A DNA stretch of 24,494 bases from Anaerolineales bacterium UBA3940 (GCA_002385675.1 DGDY01000297.1:2401-26894); one strand, 5' to 3'. Counted from the first letter of the stretch, positions 8,190-15,570 are shown. Made by a program: numbers and translations. The notes: generated by a model from the sequence alone, not told the origin.

Positions 8190-9968
8190 ATGCTGAAGAG
8201 TCACAATGCTGGGGAACTCCGTGCGAAGGATGCGGGCAAGCGCGTCACGCTGGCCGGTTGGGTCAACCGGCGCCGTGAGCATGGCGGCCTGATCTTTATC
8301 GATCTGCGGGATCGCTGGGGGATCACTCAGGTCGTCGCGGACATCAGCCACGCACCCGAGGCACACCGGGCTGCAAGCAAAATCCGCGCTGAGTACGTCA
8401 TCCAGGTGAACGGTACAGTTCGCGAGCGGCTGCCGCAGGCTGTCAACCCGGATATGCCCACCGGCGAGATCGAGGTGATAGCGGACGAGATCAAGGTGCT
8501 GAACCCCGCCAAGAACCCGCCGTTCGAGATCACCGGGGAGGTTGAGCCGACGGAGGAAGTGCGCATGAGGTGGCGCTATCTGGACCTGCGCCGCGAGCGG
8601 ATGCGGCGCAACATGATGCTGCGCCACAACGCCATCCTGTATATGCGCAACTTCTTGAGCGAGCGGGGCTTTGTCGAGATCGAGACGCCCATCCTGTTCA
8701 AGAGCACGCCGGAGGGCGCGCGTGACTACCTCGTGCCCAGCCGCGTCCACCCCGGCAAGTTCTTTGCGCTGCCGCAGAGCCCGCAGCAGCTCAAGCAGCT
8801 TCTGATGGTGGCAGGCTTCGAGCGCTACTTCCAGATCGCGCGGTGCTTCCGCGACGAGGACCAGCGCGGCGACCGCCAGCCCGAGTTCACTCAGCTTGAC
8901 ATGGAGATGAGCTTTGTCGAGCGCGAGGACGTGCTGCAGCTCGTTGAGGAGCTGATCATTGGCATGGTGGAGACAGTCTCGGAGAAGCGCATCAAAACCA
9001 AGCCCTTCCCCCGTCTGTCCTATGCCGAGACTATCGAGCGCTTCGGCACGGACCGGCCTGACCTGCGCTTCGGGCTGGAACTGGCCGACGTGAGTGACAT
9101 CGCCAGTCAGAGCGACTTCCGCGTCTTCACGAGTGTGGTGCAGTCAGGCGGGCTGGTGCGCGCGCTCGCTGCGCCGGGGCTGGCGGGCTATAGCCGCAGC
9201 CAGATCGCCGAGCTTGAGGGGATTGCGAAAGAGGCCGGCGCGAAGGGCCTGGCGACGATCGCCGTCGAGGCGGATGGCAGCCTGCGTTCGAGCATTACCA
9301 AGTTCTTCAGTGAGGACCAGCTTGCCGCGCTTGTTGAGAAAGTCGGCGCGCAGCCCGGCGACCTGATCCTGTTCGTCGCGGACGAGCCGGCAATTGCCAA
9401 CGAGGCGCTCTCTGAACTGCGCACCGAGCTTGGCCGCCGGCTGAAGCTGGCGGACCCCAACGAGTTGGCCTTTACCTGGATTATCGACTTCCCGCTCTTT
9501 GAGTGGAACGCCGAGGAGGAGCGCTGGGACCCGTCGCACCATATGTTTACTGCGCCAAAGCCGGAGCACGTCGCGCTGCTCGACACCGACCCGGCAGCCG
9601 TTCAGAGCCAGCAGTACGACCTCGTCTGCAACGGCTACGAAGTGGCGGGTGGGAGCATCCGTATCCACGAGCGGGAGGTGCAGGAGAAGATCTTCGAGTT
9701 GATCGGGCTGGAGATCGAGGACGCGCGCGAGCGCTTCGGCCACCTGCTCGAGGCGTTCGAGTACGGCGCACCCCCGCACGGCGGTATCGCGCCCGGCGTG
9801 GATCGGCTGATTATGCTCATGGCGGGCGAGCCGAACATCCGCGAGGTCATCGCCTTCCCCAAGACGCAGCGCGCCGCTGATCTGATGGCCGGAGCGCCGA
9901 GCGAGGTCGACCCGGCGCAGCTTGAGGAGCTTCACATCGCGATTGTAAGGGAGCCTGAGGCCAAGTAG
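8190..9968 (+). CDS. aspS: aspartate--tRNA ligase, probably non-discriminating (tRNA-Asp/Asn)
   Basis: AspRS charges tRNA-Asp and, in non-discriminating forms, also tRNA-Asn for later amidation by GatCAB. The 592-residue protein has the bacterial architecture: an N-terminal OB anticodon-binding domain, a class II core with motif 2 (FRDEDQRGDRQPEFTQ, about 220), a GAD insertion at about 300-420, and motif 3 (GIAPGVDRLIML, about 532). In the OB domain the residue after RRRE is His31, where E. coli AspRS has Leu30. His at this site is associated with relaxed tRNA-Asn recognition, from work I recall on Pseudomonas AspRS. The start has GGGGAG about 6 nt upstream. It follows the attenuator and ends at a strong terminator, so it forms its own transcription unit. 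Confidence 0.96.
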   Translation: MLKSHNAGELRAKDAGKRVTLAGWVNRRREHGGLIFIDLRDRWGITQVVADISHAPEAHRAASKIRAEYVIQVNGTVRERLPQAVNPDMPTGEIEVIADEIKVLNPAKNPPFEITGEVEPTEEVRMRWRYLDLRRERMRRNMMLRHNAILYMRNFLSERGFVEIETPILFKSTPEGARDYLVPSRVHPGKFFALPQSPQQLKQLLMVAGFERYFQIARCFRDEDQRGDRQPEFTQLDMEMSFVEREDVLQLVEELIIGMVETVSEKRIKTKPFPRLSYAETIERFGTDRPDLRFGLELADVSDIASQSDFRVFTSVVQSGGLVRALAAPGLAGYSRSQIAELEGIAKEAGAKGLATIAVEADGSLRSSITKFFSEDQLAALVEKVGAQPGDLILFVADEPAIANEALSELRTELGRRLKLADPNELAFTWIIDFPLFEWNAEEERWDPSHHMFTAPKPEHVALLDTDPAAVQSQQYDLVCNGYEVAGGSIRIHEREVQEKIFELIGLEIEDARERFGHLLEAFEYGAPPHGGIAPGVDRLIMLMAGEPNIREVIAFPKTQRAADLMAGAPSEVDPAQLEELHIAIVREPEAK

Positions 9969-10004
9969 CGGGCCCTCCACGCATGATATTTGTAACGTGA
10001 CTCT

Positions 10005-10031
10005 GACGCCCCTAATGGGGCGTCAACTTTT
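10005..10031 (+). terminator. aspS intrinsic terminator
   Basis: GACGCCCC (10005-10012) and GGGGCGTC (10017-10024) form a perfect 8-bp stem with loop TAAT, followed by AACTTTT. It lies 37 nt after the aspS stop codon. Confidence 0.85.
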
Positions 10032-10058
10032 GCACCGCTTCGGGGGATATGGTAGATT
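10030..10058 (+). promoter_or_regulatory. promoter of the structured RNA
   Basis: TTGCAC (10030-10035), a 17-nt spacer and TAGATT (10053-10058) preceded by an extended -10 TGG. The predicted start (about 10065) falls two bases before the 5' arm of the RNA's closing helix, so promoter and RNA boundary agree. Confidence 0.6.
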
Positions 10059-10064
10059 CTAACC

Positions 10065-10241
10065 AGCCTGCCATGTGAGTGTGGGTTCTTCGGACTAGAG
10101 CCAACAGTTACCTTGTAGGGAGACCGGTGTTCGTCGGTCGATACGCGGCCCTGCGCCACCGTTGGTATCGGCGACACCACACCCACCTATGACAGTGGGC
10201 CTCTACGACGCAAGACCGCACCACATGGTAGGTATCTTTTT
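10065..10241 (+). ncRNA. structured non-coding RNA of about 175 nt, family not identified
   Basis: CCTGCCATGTG (10067-10077) pairs with CACATGGTAGG (10222-10232). After one bulged A, GTGTGG (10079-10084) pairs with CCGCAC (10216-10221), giving a 17-bp closing helix that joins the ends. Inside are a possible hairpin (about 10085-10101), a helix TTGTAGGG (10113-10120) with CCTCTACGA (10200-10208), a long hairpin closed by GGTGTTCG (10126-10133) with CGACACC (10172-10178) and extended by CGATAC/GTATCG, and a hairpin CCCAC/GTGGG (10182-10199). A T-rich tail (10237-10241) follows the closing helix. No convincing reading frame fits. Length and end-to-end pairing recall 6S RNA, but the internal branches do not match it well, and I see no SRP, tmRNA or RNase P signature. 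Confidence 0.6.
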
Positions 10242-10253
10242 CGCAGTATCGTC

Positions 10254-10287
10254 ACCTCCGGGCAGCGCGCCCGGAGGTTTTTTCTTT
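10254..10287 (+). terminator. intrinsic terminator after the structured RNA
   Basis: ACCTCCGGGC (10254-10263) and GCCCGGAGGT (10269-10278) form a perfect 10-bp stem around AGCGC. A T-rich run follows to 10287. It separates the RNA from the downstream hydrolase promoter. Confidence 0.88.
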
Positions 10288-10308
10288 TCCATCTCCCAGG
10301 GTTTATTT

Positions 10309-10338
10309 TTGCAAGCCGTCTGACGGATGTGCTATTCT
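10309..10338 (+). promoter_or_regulatory. promoter of the MBL-fold hydrolase gene
   Basis: TTGCAA (10309-10314), an 18-nt spacer and TATTCT (10333-10338) preceded by an extended -10 TGC. The start would be near 10345. The leader holds a small CCATCT/AGATGG hairpin at about 10347-10366. Confidence 0.6.
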
Positions 10339-10426
10339 CGATGCGGCCATCTCCGGGCAGAGATGGGCCGGAAGCTGAGGAATCACGTACACACCACCAA
10401 AAGTCCACTGACTGAATAGTCTTCTT

Positions 10427-11317
10427 ATGCTCCGCGAACTTGTTGCAACCAATGTATTCGTCTTTACCAGTGAACTGTATGCGCAGGTCACAGCAGGCGC
10501 GATCCTGACGCCGGAAGGCGCCATCGTGATCGACACGCTGCCGTTCCCCGTTGAAACGCAGGAGATCGTCCAGTTCATCGAGGGGCGTCACGGCCTGCCT
10601 GTCAAGTACGTGGTGAACACCCACTACCACGCCGATCACACGTACGGCACGAGCCTGTTCAAGAACGCGCAGGTCGTCGGCCACCGCCTCACGCGTGAAC
10701 TGCTCGACGGGCCGGGGCGGGAGGGCCTCAAGGCGGCGCAGCGCACCGCGCGCGAGTTGGCCTCCGTCGAGATCTGCCTGCCGGAAGTCGTGTTCGACGA
10801 GGGGGTGATGAACCTGCACCTCGGCGGTGTGACGCTCCAGATGTGGCACATGCCGGGGCACAGCCCTGACTCCATTGTGTGCAAGGTCAAGGGCGAAAAC
10901 ATCCTGTTTGCGGCGGATACCGTGATGCCGGTGCCGTTCTTCGCCGATGGAAGCTGGGAGGACACGGTAAACAGCCTCGAGTCGCTGCGCGGCGGGAATT
11001 ACGAGAGCATTGTACAGGGGCACGGCGAGGTCATTCTGCGCGGAGAGATCGACGCTCGCCTTGAGGAGGACCTGTACTACCTGCATACGATACGCCGTCG
11101 GGTTGAGGAGATCGTCGAGGCGGGGGAAGGGCCGGAAGCGCTCAGCACCATTGACATCGAGGAGTGCGGCAAGAGCCGCATTGCGCTGAACGGCATCGTA
11201 CAGCAGCTCCACGCGACGAACGTCGAGGTGCTTTACCGCCAACTGCTCGCCGAGCGCGACGGCACGCGGCCCGGTCAGGGGCAGGGCGTGGCGAGAGAAA
11301 ACGTCGAGGCGGGGTAG
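10427..11317 (+). CDS. metallo-beta-lactamase-fold hydrolase
   Basis: This 296-residue protein belongs to the metallo-beta-lactamase superfamily. It shows the metal-binding motif HYHADH at residues 66-71, a histidine in MPGHSPDS near 146, an aspartate in the FAADTV segment and a further histidine in QGHGEV. These are the ligands of a dinuclear zinc or iron site. The arrangement resembles glyoxalase II-like and cyclase-like members; the substrate cannot be assigned. The C-terminal 70 residues look helical. No clear Shine-Dalgarno sequence precedes the ATG. The gene has its own promoter and ends at a hairpin terminator shared with the convergent gene. Confidence 0.88.
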   Translation: MLRELVATNVFVFTSELYAQVTAGAILTPEGAIVIDTLPFPVETQEIVQFIEGRHGLPVKYVVNTHYHADHTYGTSLFKNAQVVGHRLTRELLDGPGREGLKAAQRTARELASVEICLPEVVFDEGVMNLHLGGVTLQMWHMPGHSPDSIVCKVKGENILFAADTVMPVPFFADGSWEDTVNSLESLRGGNYESIVQGHGEVILRGEIDARLEEDLYYLHTIRRRVEEIVEAGEGPEALSTIDIEECGKSRIALNGIVQQLHATNVEVLYRQLLAERDGTRPGQGQGVARENVEAG

Positions 11318-11345
11318 GGCGTATCGCCGTGGCGGGGAAAACGAG

Positions 11346-11374
11346 CGCGGCTCCAGTCCGGGAGCCGCGTTTTT
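11346..11374 (+). terminator. intrinsic terminator between convergent genes
   Basis: CGCGGCTCC (11346-11354) and GGAGCCGCG (11361-11369) form a perfect 9-bp stem followed by TTTTT. On the other strand the stem is followed by CTCGTTTTCC, so it may also stop transcription from the opposite cassette. Confidence 0.85.
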
Positions 11375-11381
11375 GCTGGGT

Positions 11382-12125
11382 CTATATTGGCGGCCAGGGG
11401 TAGTGCCGCCCGGTGCTCGGATACGGGAAGCTCCTCGTCTCGAGGAGCCGTGCGACACGACGCTGGAGCGCCTCGTACTCGCGCAGGCTGAGCAACTCGC
11501 GCAGAGGGTGGGGCGGGTCTGTCTGCTCCAGCGCGCTGCACAGCTTCTCGACATCGCACAGCAGGTCTTCGGGGATCGGGTCTCCGGCAAAGTCCCAGAT
11601 CACCGAGCGCAGCTTGGGCTGCGTGTTGAAGCACACGCCGTGGTCGATGGCCCAGATGCGACCGTGTTTGTCAAGCAGGCAGTGCCCGGCCTTGCGGTCG
11701 GCATTGTTGACCATGTGGTCAAACAAGGCGATGCGCTGCACCTGGTCGGCAAACTCGGCGCCGAACGTAAAGTAGTTCTGCTCCGGGTCGTGGGGCACAA
11801 ACCACTGCACGCTGCCGAAGCCCTCCGGGCCGTGCCGCAGAACGGTCGGCGGAACGATGCCCCAGCCAAGTGTTTCGCTGAGCACGTAGGCGGCGCGCTC
11901 GCGCTGGCAGAGCGTCCCGTGCGGGAAGTCCCACAGCGGGCGCTCGCCCCGGCGCGGCTTGTACACCGCGAAGGCGGTTACGTCCCCGTGTGTGACTCTG
12001 ACGAGGAACGTGTGGTTCGAGCCCCACGGCAGCAGGCCGATGATCTCCTCGACTTCCCCTTCTTCGAGCAGTTTCAGCGCCTGTTCAGGACTGAGGTCGG
12101 GCTGATCAATCGGAATCTCTGCCAT
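11382..12125 (-). CDS. SCO1664-family protein (PI3/PI4-kinase-like fold), function unknown
   Basis: I recognise this 247-residue protein as the SCO1664-type family, mainly known from Actinobacteria and distantly like phosphatidylinositol 3/4-kinases and HipA-type kinases. Visible kinase-like features are GSNHTF (35-40, possible nucleotide loop), AVYKP with Lys56, NNADRKAGH (140-148, catalytic-loop-like) and DHG (161-163, metal-binding position). No substrate is known to me. It is the last gene of a three-gene minus-strand cassette after the DUF3090 gene (45-nt gap). The same trio occurs together in actinobacterial genomes, which suggests one pathway. GGTGG lies immediately upstream of the ATG. 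Confidence 0.85.
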   Translation of the reverse strand: MAEIPIDQPDLSPEQALKLLEEGEVEEIIGLLPWGSNHTFLVRVTHGDVTAFAVYKPRRGERPLWDFPHGTLCQRERAAYVLSETLGWGIVPPTVLRHGPEGFGSVQWFVPHDPEQNYFTFGAEFADQVQRIALFDHMVNNADRKAGHCLLDKHGRIWAIDHGVCFNTQPKLRSVIWDFAGDPIPEDLLCDVEKLCSALEQTDPPHPLRELLSLREYEALQRRVARLLETRSFPYPSTGRHYPWPPI

Positions 12126-12170
12126 TCCACCATTAACTCACCAACTTCGCCTACTGGTTTTGCTCTGCCG

Positions 12171-12704
12171 TTATGCCCAGGATACTCGCTTGCGGTGGCC
12201 GTTGCTTTGCGGGCAGAAGTGCTCATCGGGGTCTATCGGCTGCCCGCAGTTGCCGCAGATCGGGCGGCCCTGTTCGACGACGTGGCGCGCGTGATCGACC
12301 AGCACGCGCATCTTCTCACGGCTTGCGCTGATGCGCACCGTGCGTGACGCCGACGGCATGTCGTCCGTCGCGAGTTCGTTCAAGATCAGGTAAATCTGGT
12401 CGTGCGCGGCATCGTAGCCCAGCGCCATCTGCCCAACCCGGAAGATAGGCTGGATGGGCTCGCGCAGGTCGAGGTCATAGTTCGCCGGGTCGATCTCCGG
12501 CGTGACGATGCTGTACTCTTCCTCAAGCTGCTCGATGAGCTGCATGATGCTGTCGGCGATGGCGGATGCCTGGAACTTCTCGATCGTCAGCGTCAGCAGC
12601 ACATCATCCGCACCCGCCTGAAGGTGGAACACGCGCTGCCCGGGAGGGCCGATGGTGCCGATGGTAATGAAATCTGCTGAGTCCAGATAGATATCGTCTT
12701 GCAT
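12171..12704 (-). CDS. DUF3090 family protein with C-terminal zinc ribbon
   Basis: This 177-residue protein matches the DUF3090 family, a companion of SCO1664-type proteins. The N-terminal part (to about 140) is predicted mixed alpha/beta. The C-terminus carries a metal-binding knuckle with Cys150, Cys153 and Cys164 and a nearby His170. It sits between the histidine phosphatase (12761-13387) and the kinase-like gene (11382-12125). A GC-rich inverted repeat (CCGGGC/GCCCGG) without a T-tract lies in the 56-nt gap upstream. Function is unknown; a binding or adaptor role in the cassette is only a guess. Confidence 0.85.
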   Translation of the reverse strand: MQDDIYLDSADFITIGTIGPPGQRVFHLQAGADDVLLTLTIEKFQASAIADSIMQLIEQLEEEYSIVTPEIDPANYDLDLREPIQPIFRVGQMALGYDAAHDQIYLILNELATDDMPSASRTVRISASREKMRVLVDHARHVVEQGRPICGNCGQPIDPDEHFCPQSNGHRKRVSWA

Positions 12705-12760
12705 GGCTGTCCGTTCAACACTAGCCGGGCGATCGTGTTGCCCGGTCTGGATGCGCTCGT

Positions 12761-13387
12761 TCAGTTGCGGTCGCGCCGGGCCTGTTCGTAGTGAGCGGTG
12801 TCATTGAGCCGGATGATGCGTGGCCCCATGCGACTCAGGCCAATGATCGAGATGGACGCGGGCGAGATGATCAGGCGCTGGAACAGGTCAAGGTGGATCC
12901 CTGCATAGTACGCGACGGCCAGCTTGATCACATCCGAGTGTGACACCACGGCGACTTTGCCGCCGGGGTGCCGCTGTGCAATGCGCTCCAGCGCATCAAT
13001 GACGCGGTTTTGCGTCTCACGGAAGCTCTCGCCTTCGGGGAAGCGCGCGCCGCTCGGGTAGTTCTGCACGATGTCCCACAGGCGTCGGCGGCGCAGCTTG
13101 CGCAGCCGCTCGCCCGTCCACCCGCCGAACGCGACCTCGCCGACCCCCTCCTCGATCTGTACTGTCAGGCCCGGGTAGTGCTTCACCACGGCTTCAGCCG
13201 TTTCGACCGCCCGTTCCAATGGACTAGAGTATACCGCCTGCAATTTTGCGCTTGCAAGGCGCTCACCGAGCGCCTCGGCCTGCCGCCGGCCCTCCTCGTT
13301 GAGGTGTACCCCCGGCGTCCAACCGGCAAGCCGGCCCGTCTTCACCCAGTCGTTCTGTGCGTGGCGAATGAGCACGAGTAGCGTCAA
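12761..13387 (-). CDS. histidine phosphatase superfamily protein (MSMEG_4193-type phosphomutase)
   Basis: This 208-residue protein is a histidine phosphatase (phosphoglycerate-mutase-like). The phosphohistidine motif is RHAQ at residues 8-11, a variant of the usual RHGE. It also has the SSPLERAVETAE segment with the second arginine, and a C-terminal VSHSD with the second catalytic histidine. Order and family match the MSMEG_4193-type member of the actinobacterial SCO1664 cassette. The start codon is TTG, supported by GAAGGGA about 8 nt upstream and by the motif's normal distance from the N-terminus. It is the first gene of the cassette, behind the minus-strand promoter at 13427-13455. Confidence 0.88.
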   Translation of the reverse strand: MTLLVLIRHAQNDWVKTGRLAGWTPGVHLNEEGRRQAEALGERLASAKLQAVYSSPLERAVETAEAVVKHYPGLTVQIEEGVGEVAFGGWTGERLRKLRRRRLWDIVQNYPSGARFPEGESFRETQNRVIDALERIAQRHPGGKVAVVSHSDVIKLAVAYYAGIHLDLFQRLIISPASISIIGLSRMGPRIIRLNDTAHYEQARRDRN

Positions 13388-13426
13388 GCTGGTTTTCCCT
13401 TCGCTGGTCAGGATGGTGTCAAATTG

Positions 13427-13455
13427 AATGTAATGGGGTTGTGGGGGTTGTGCAA
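13427..13455 (-). promoter_or_regulatory. promoter of the phosphatase/DUF3090/SCO1664 cassette
   Basis: Read on the minus strand: TTGCAC (13455-13450), a 17-nt spacer and TACATT (13432-13427). The start would be near 13420, about 33 nt before the TTG start codon. Confidence 0.7.
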
Positions 13456-13484
13456 GGGGAGGGGGTGTCTGGTTATGTGACGCG

Positions 13485-13515
13485 CTGGAGCCGCGACGTT
13501 TCGTCGCGGCTCCAG
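13485..13515. repeat. perfect 14-bp inverted repeat with 3-nt loop
   Basis: Bases 13485-13498 and 13502-13515 are perfectly complementary around TTT. It lies 43 bp past the miaB stop. No T-tract follows on either strand, so it is not a textbook terminator. It could still block or process miaB transcripts, or be a dispersed palindrome. Confidence 0.75.
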
Positions 13516-13557
13516 GATATATCGATCAGGACGGGGCTGGTCTATCTTGAGGCCCAC

Positions 13558-14949
13558 TTAGTCCGCTGAGATGACGATCAGTTCGCTGTCGAGCGCTTTT
13601 GGCTGGCTGCCGGGGAGCCGCCCCTGCATGCTGTAGGGGCCGGTCCAGGTGATCTCGACATCGACCAGCTTGCCGCGCCAGTCGCCGTCAGCCTCAAAGA
13701 AGACGAGCTTGTTCTGCGGCGTGCGCCCGCGCCACTTGCCCTTGTGCTCGTCCTCCACCAGCACCTCGACTGTCTGGCCCAGGTAGCGGGCGTTGATCTC
13801 GCTCATGACCTGGCTCTGAAGCTCGTCGAGCAGGTGGAGCCGGCGCTTCTTCTCCTCAGGCGGAACGTCGTCCTCCATCGTCCGGGCGGAGACGGTCTTG
13901 GGGCGCGGGCTGTACATGGCGAGGTGCGCCTTGTCCAGCTTCAGGTCTTCGAGCACCCGGTACGTCTCCATGAACTGCTCCTCGGTTTCGCCGGGGAAGC
14001 CCACGATGATGTCGGTGTGGATTGCCACATCGGGGATCCGGTCGCGGATCTTCGCCACGAGGTCGCGGTACTGCTGCTGCGTGTAGCCGCGCTTCATGCG
14101 CCGGAGCACCTCGTCATCGCCCGCCTGGATGGGCACTTCGATGTGCGGCATCACTTTCGGCAGTTCCGCCACCGTATCGAGCAGCTTGTCCGTCATCCAG
14201 TTCGGGTGCGACGTCAGGAAGCGGATGCGCTGGATGCCGTCGATCTCGTGGACCACGCGCAGCAGGTCGGCAAGATCTGGCCCATCGGGGATGTCCATCC
14301 CGTAGCGGTCAACGATCTGCCCCAGCAGCGTGATCTCGACCACGCCCTGCGCCGCCAGCGAACGGGCCTCCTGTGCGATTTCCCCGACCCGGCGGCTGCG
14401 CTCCACGCCCCGGCGGAACGGGATGATGCAGAACGAGCAGGCGTGCGAGCAGCCGTACACCACCGGGATGTACGCACTTACAAGCTGGCCGCGCTCGTGC
14501 TGCGGGATGATGACATCGCCGTCCTGAATGGCATAGCGCAGCGCCAGCTCGTCGGCCTGAAGCTCAACAACCTCCTGCTCCAGCCCGCGATTCTTCAGGA
14601 ACTCGACCATGGGGCCAGGCTCGCTCGGCGGCAGGAACACGTCGACGAACGGGAACCTGCGCCGCAGCGGTAGCGGGTCGCGCACGCCGACGAGGCAGCC
14701 CATCAGGCCGATGATCTTGTTCGGATTGGCTTCTTTCAATACCTTAAGCTGCCCGAGGCGGCCATACACACGGTCTTCGGCGCTCTGGCGGACCACGCAG
14801 GTATTCAGCACGATCACATCGGCGGCGTCGCTGTCGTCGGTGTATACCAGCCCGAAGCGCTCCAACTCGCTTGCCAGCCGCTGGGAGTCCGCCTCGTTCA
14901 TCTGGCAGCCCCAGGTGCGGATATTGTAAGTCTTTGGTAGTGACTGCAT
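13558..14949 (-). CDS. miaB: tRNA-2-methylthio-N6-dimethylallyladenosine synthase
   Basis: MiaB is a radical-SAM methylthiotransferase that adds a methylthio group to i6A37 of tRNAs. The 463-residue protein has the three N-terminal cysteines for one 4Fe-4S cluster (Cys15, Cys51, Cys85). The radical-SAM motif is Cys167-xxx-Cys171-xx-Cys174 in GCSHACSFCIIP. A TRAM domain occupies the last 65 or so residues. The WGCQMNEADS start is typical of MiaB rather than RimO or MtaB. The ATG at 14949 is chosen because homology begins there. A longer in-frame reading to 15045 runs through the terminator of the upstream gene and is not credible. Confidence 0.94.
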   Translation of the reverse strand: MQSLPKTYNIRTWGCQMNEADSQRLASELERFGLVYTDDSDAADVIVLNTCVVRQSAEDRVYGRLGQLKVLKEANPNKIIGLMGCLVGVRDPLPLRRRFPFVDVFLPPSEPGPMVEFLKNRGLEQEVVELQADELALRYAIQDGDVIIPQHERGQLVSAYIPVVYGCSHACSFCIIPFRRGVERSRRVGEIAQEARSLAAQGVVEITLLGQIVDRYGMDIPDGPDLADLLRVVHEIDGIQRIRFLTSHPNWMTDKLLDTVAELPKVMPHIEVPIQAGDDEVLRRMKRGYTQQQYRDLVAKIRDRIPDVAIHTDIIVGFPGETEEQFMETYRVLEDLKLDKAHLAMYSPRPKTVSARTMEDDVPPEEKKRRLHLLDELQSQVMSEINARYLGQTVEVLVEDEHKGKWRGRTPQNKLVFFEADGDWRGKLVDVEITWTGPYSMQGRLPGSQPKALDSELIVISAD

Positions 14950-15009
14950 CAGAATAATAAACCCCTCACTCGCTAGCTCCAGCGTCCCCCAATCATAACG
15001 AATCTTGAG

Positions 15010-15043
15010 CGAAAAATAAAAAGGCGAGGGCAGCGCCCTCGCC
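15010..15043 (-). terminator. intrinsic terminator of the small gene at 15096-15482
   Basis: Minus strand: GGCGAGGGC (15043-15035), loop GCT, GCCCTCGCC (15031-15023), then TTTTTATTTTT. It stands between the hypothetical gene and miaB, so miaB probably needs its own promoter. Confidence 0.88.
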
Positions 15044-15095
15044 ATGCATTCCCGCTAACTGTGGATTGTTCATTCGGGTGAACGTATTCAGCCCG

Positions 15096-15482
15096 TTAGT
15101 TCAGGCTGAACTCAACATCCTCCGGGATGCTCTGCTCGGTGATGCGCATCAGCGTCCACTCGGCAAGCTCGCGGATAGTCTGCCAGACCTCGTCCTCACG
15201 GATGTACGCTTCCTTATCGTACGTCTCGGTGGGCACGATGTCGATGAGCATCTCCAGGTTGAAGTCGAAGTCGAGAAGGATGGCCAGCATCTCCTCAGAG
15301 ACGCCGTTCTCCAGCAGGCCTTCGCCCCCGCGGAACGTATCCTCCCAGCGAACGAGGAGGTCATCCGGAACGAACACGCCCGGGCTGCGGTCCTGCACGA
15401 CAAGCTGGCGCTCGACGTCGCTAATCTCAGTAAGGATGTCCAGCACCAGGCCCCAACGCCGACGCTCGAATGAATTGTTCAT
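15096..15482 (-). CDS. hypothetical protein, 128 aa, acidic
   Basis: I do not recognise this family. The 128-residue product is rich in Glu, Asp and Leu with no cysteine, signal peptide or membrane segment, and looks mostly helical. It contains acidic patches such as VPDDLLVRWEDTF and LLDFDFNLEMLIDIVP. The ribosome binding site GAGGGAT lies about 5 nt before the ATG. The gene is monocistronic: a terminator follows it, and a candidate promoter -10 (TAGAAT on the minus strand, 15570-15565) lies upstream. Codon usage resembles its neighbours. A soluble cytoplasmic protein is the most that can be said. Confidence 0.8.
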   Translation of the reverse strand: MNNSFERRRWGLVLDILTEISDVERQLVVQDRSPGVFVPDDLLVRWEDTFRGGEGLLENGVSEEMLAILLDFDFNLEMLIDIVPTETYDKEAYIREDEVWQTIRELAEWTLMRITEQSIPEDVEFSLN

Positions 15483-15524
15483 CGTCTATCCCTCATCCGG
15501 CTGTAGCCACGGTGATGCGGCGTT

Positions 15525-15570
15525 TGCCAAAAATATGAGGTGCCCATACAAGGGCACCATGAGGATTCTA
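15525..15570 (-). promoter_or_regulatory. candidate -10 and 5'-end hairpin of the hypothetical gene
   Basis: Minus strand: TAGAAT (15570-15565) followed by a perfect hairpin GGTGCCC TTGTAT GGGCACC (15559-15540) and then TCATATTTTT. The predicted transcript start coincides with the first base of the hairpin. The -35 is poor. It may be a 5' stabilising hairpin, an operator, or an early terminator. Confidence 0.35.

Noticed and set aside
10065..10241. T-box or known riboswitch upstream of the MBL gene
   Set aside because: No T-box AGGGTGG-like motif or other riboswitch signature is recognisable, and a separate promoter follows the terminator.
10187..11590. 467-codon antisense frame over the MBL hydrolase
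   Set aside because: It runs through terminators and promoters; the + strand frame has the intact HxHxDH motif.
11373..12347. 324-codon + strand frame over the SCO1664-type gene
   Set aside because: Shadow frame; the minus strand protein has recognisable kinase-like motifs and cassette context.
13485..13515. Intrinsic terminator of miaB
   Set aside because: The stem is perfect, but no T-tract follows on either strand, so it is listed as an inverted repeat instead.
14950..15045. N-terminal extension of miaB to 15045
   Set aside because: It would translate the intrinsic terminator of the upstream gene and precedes the conserved MiaB start.
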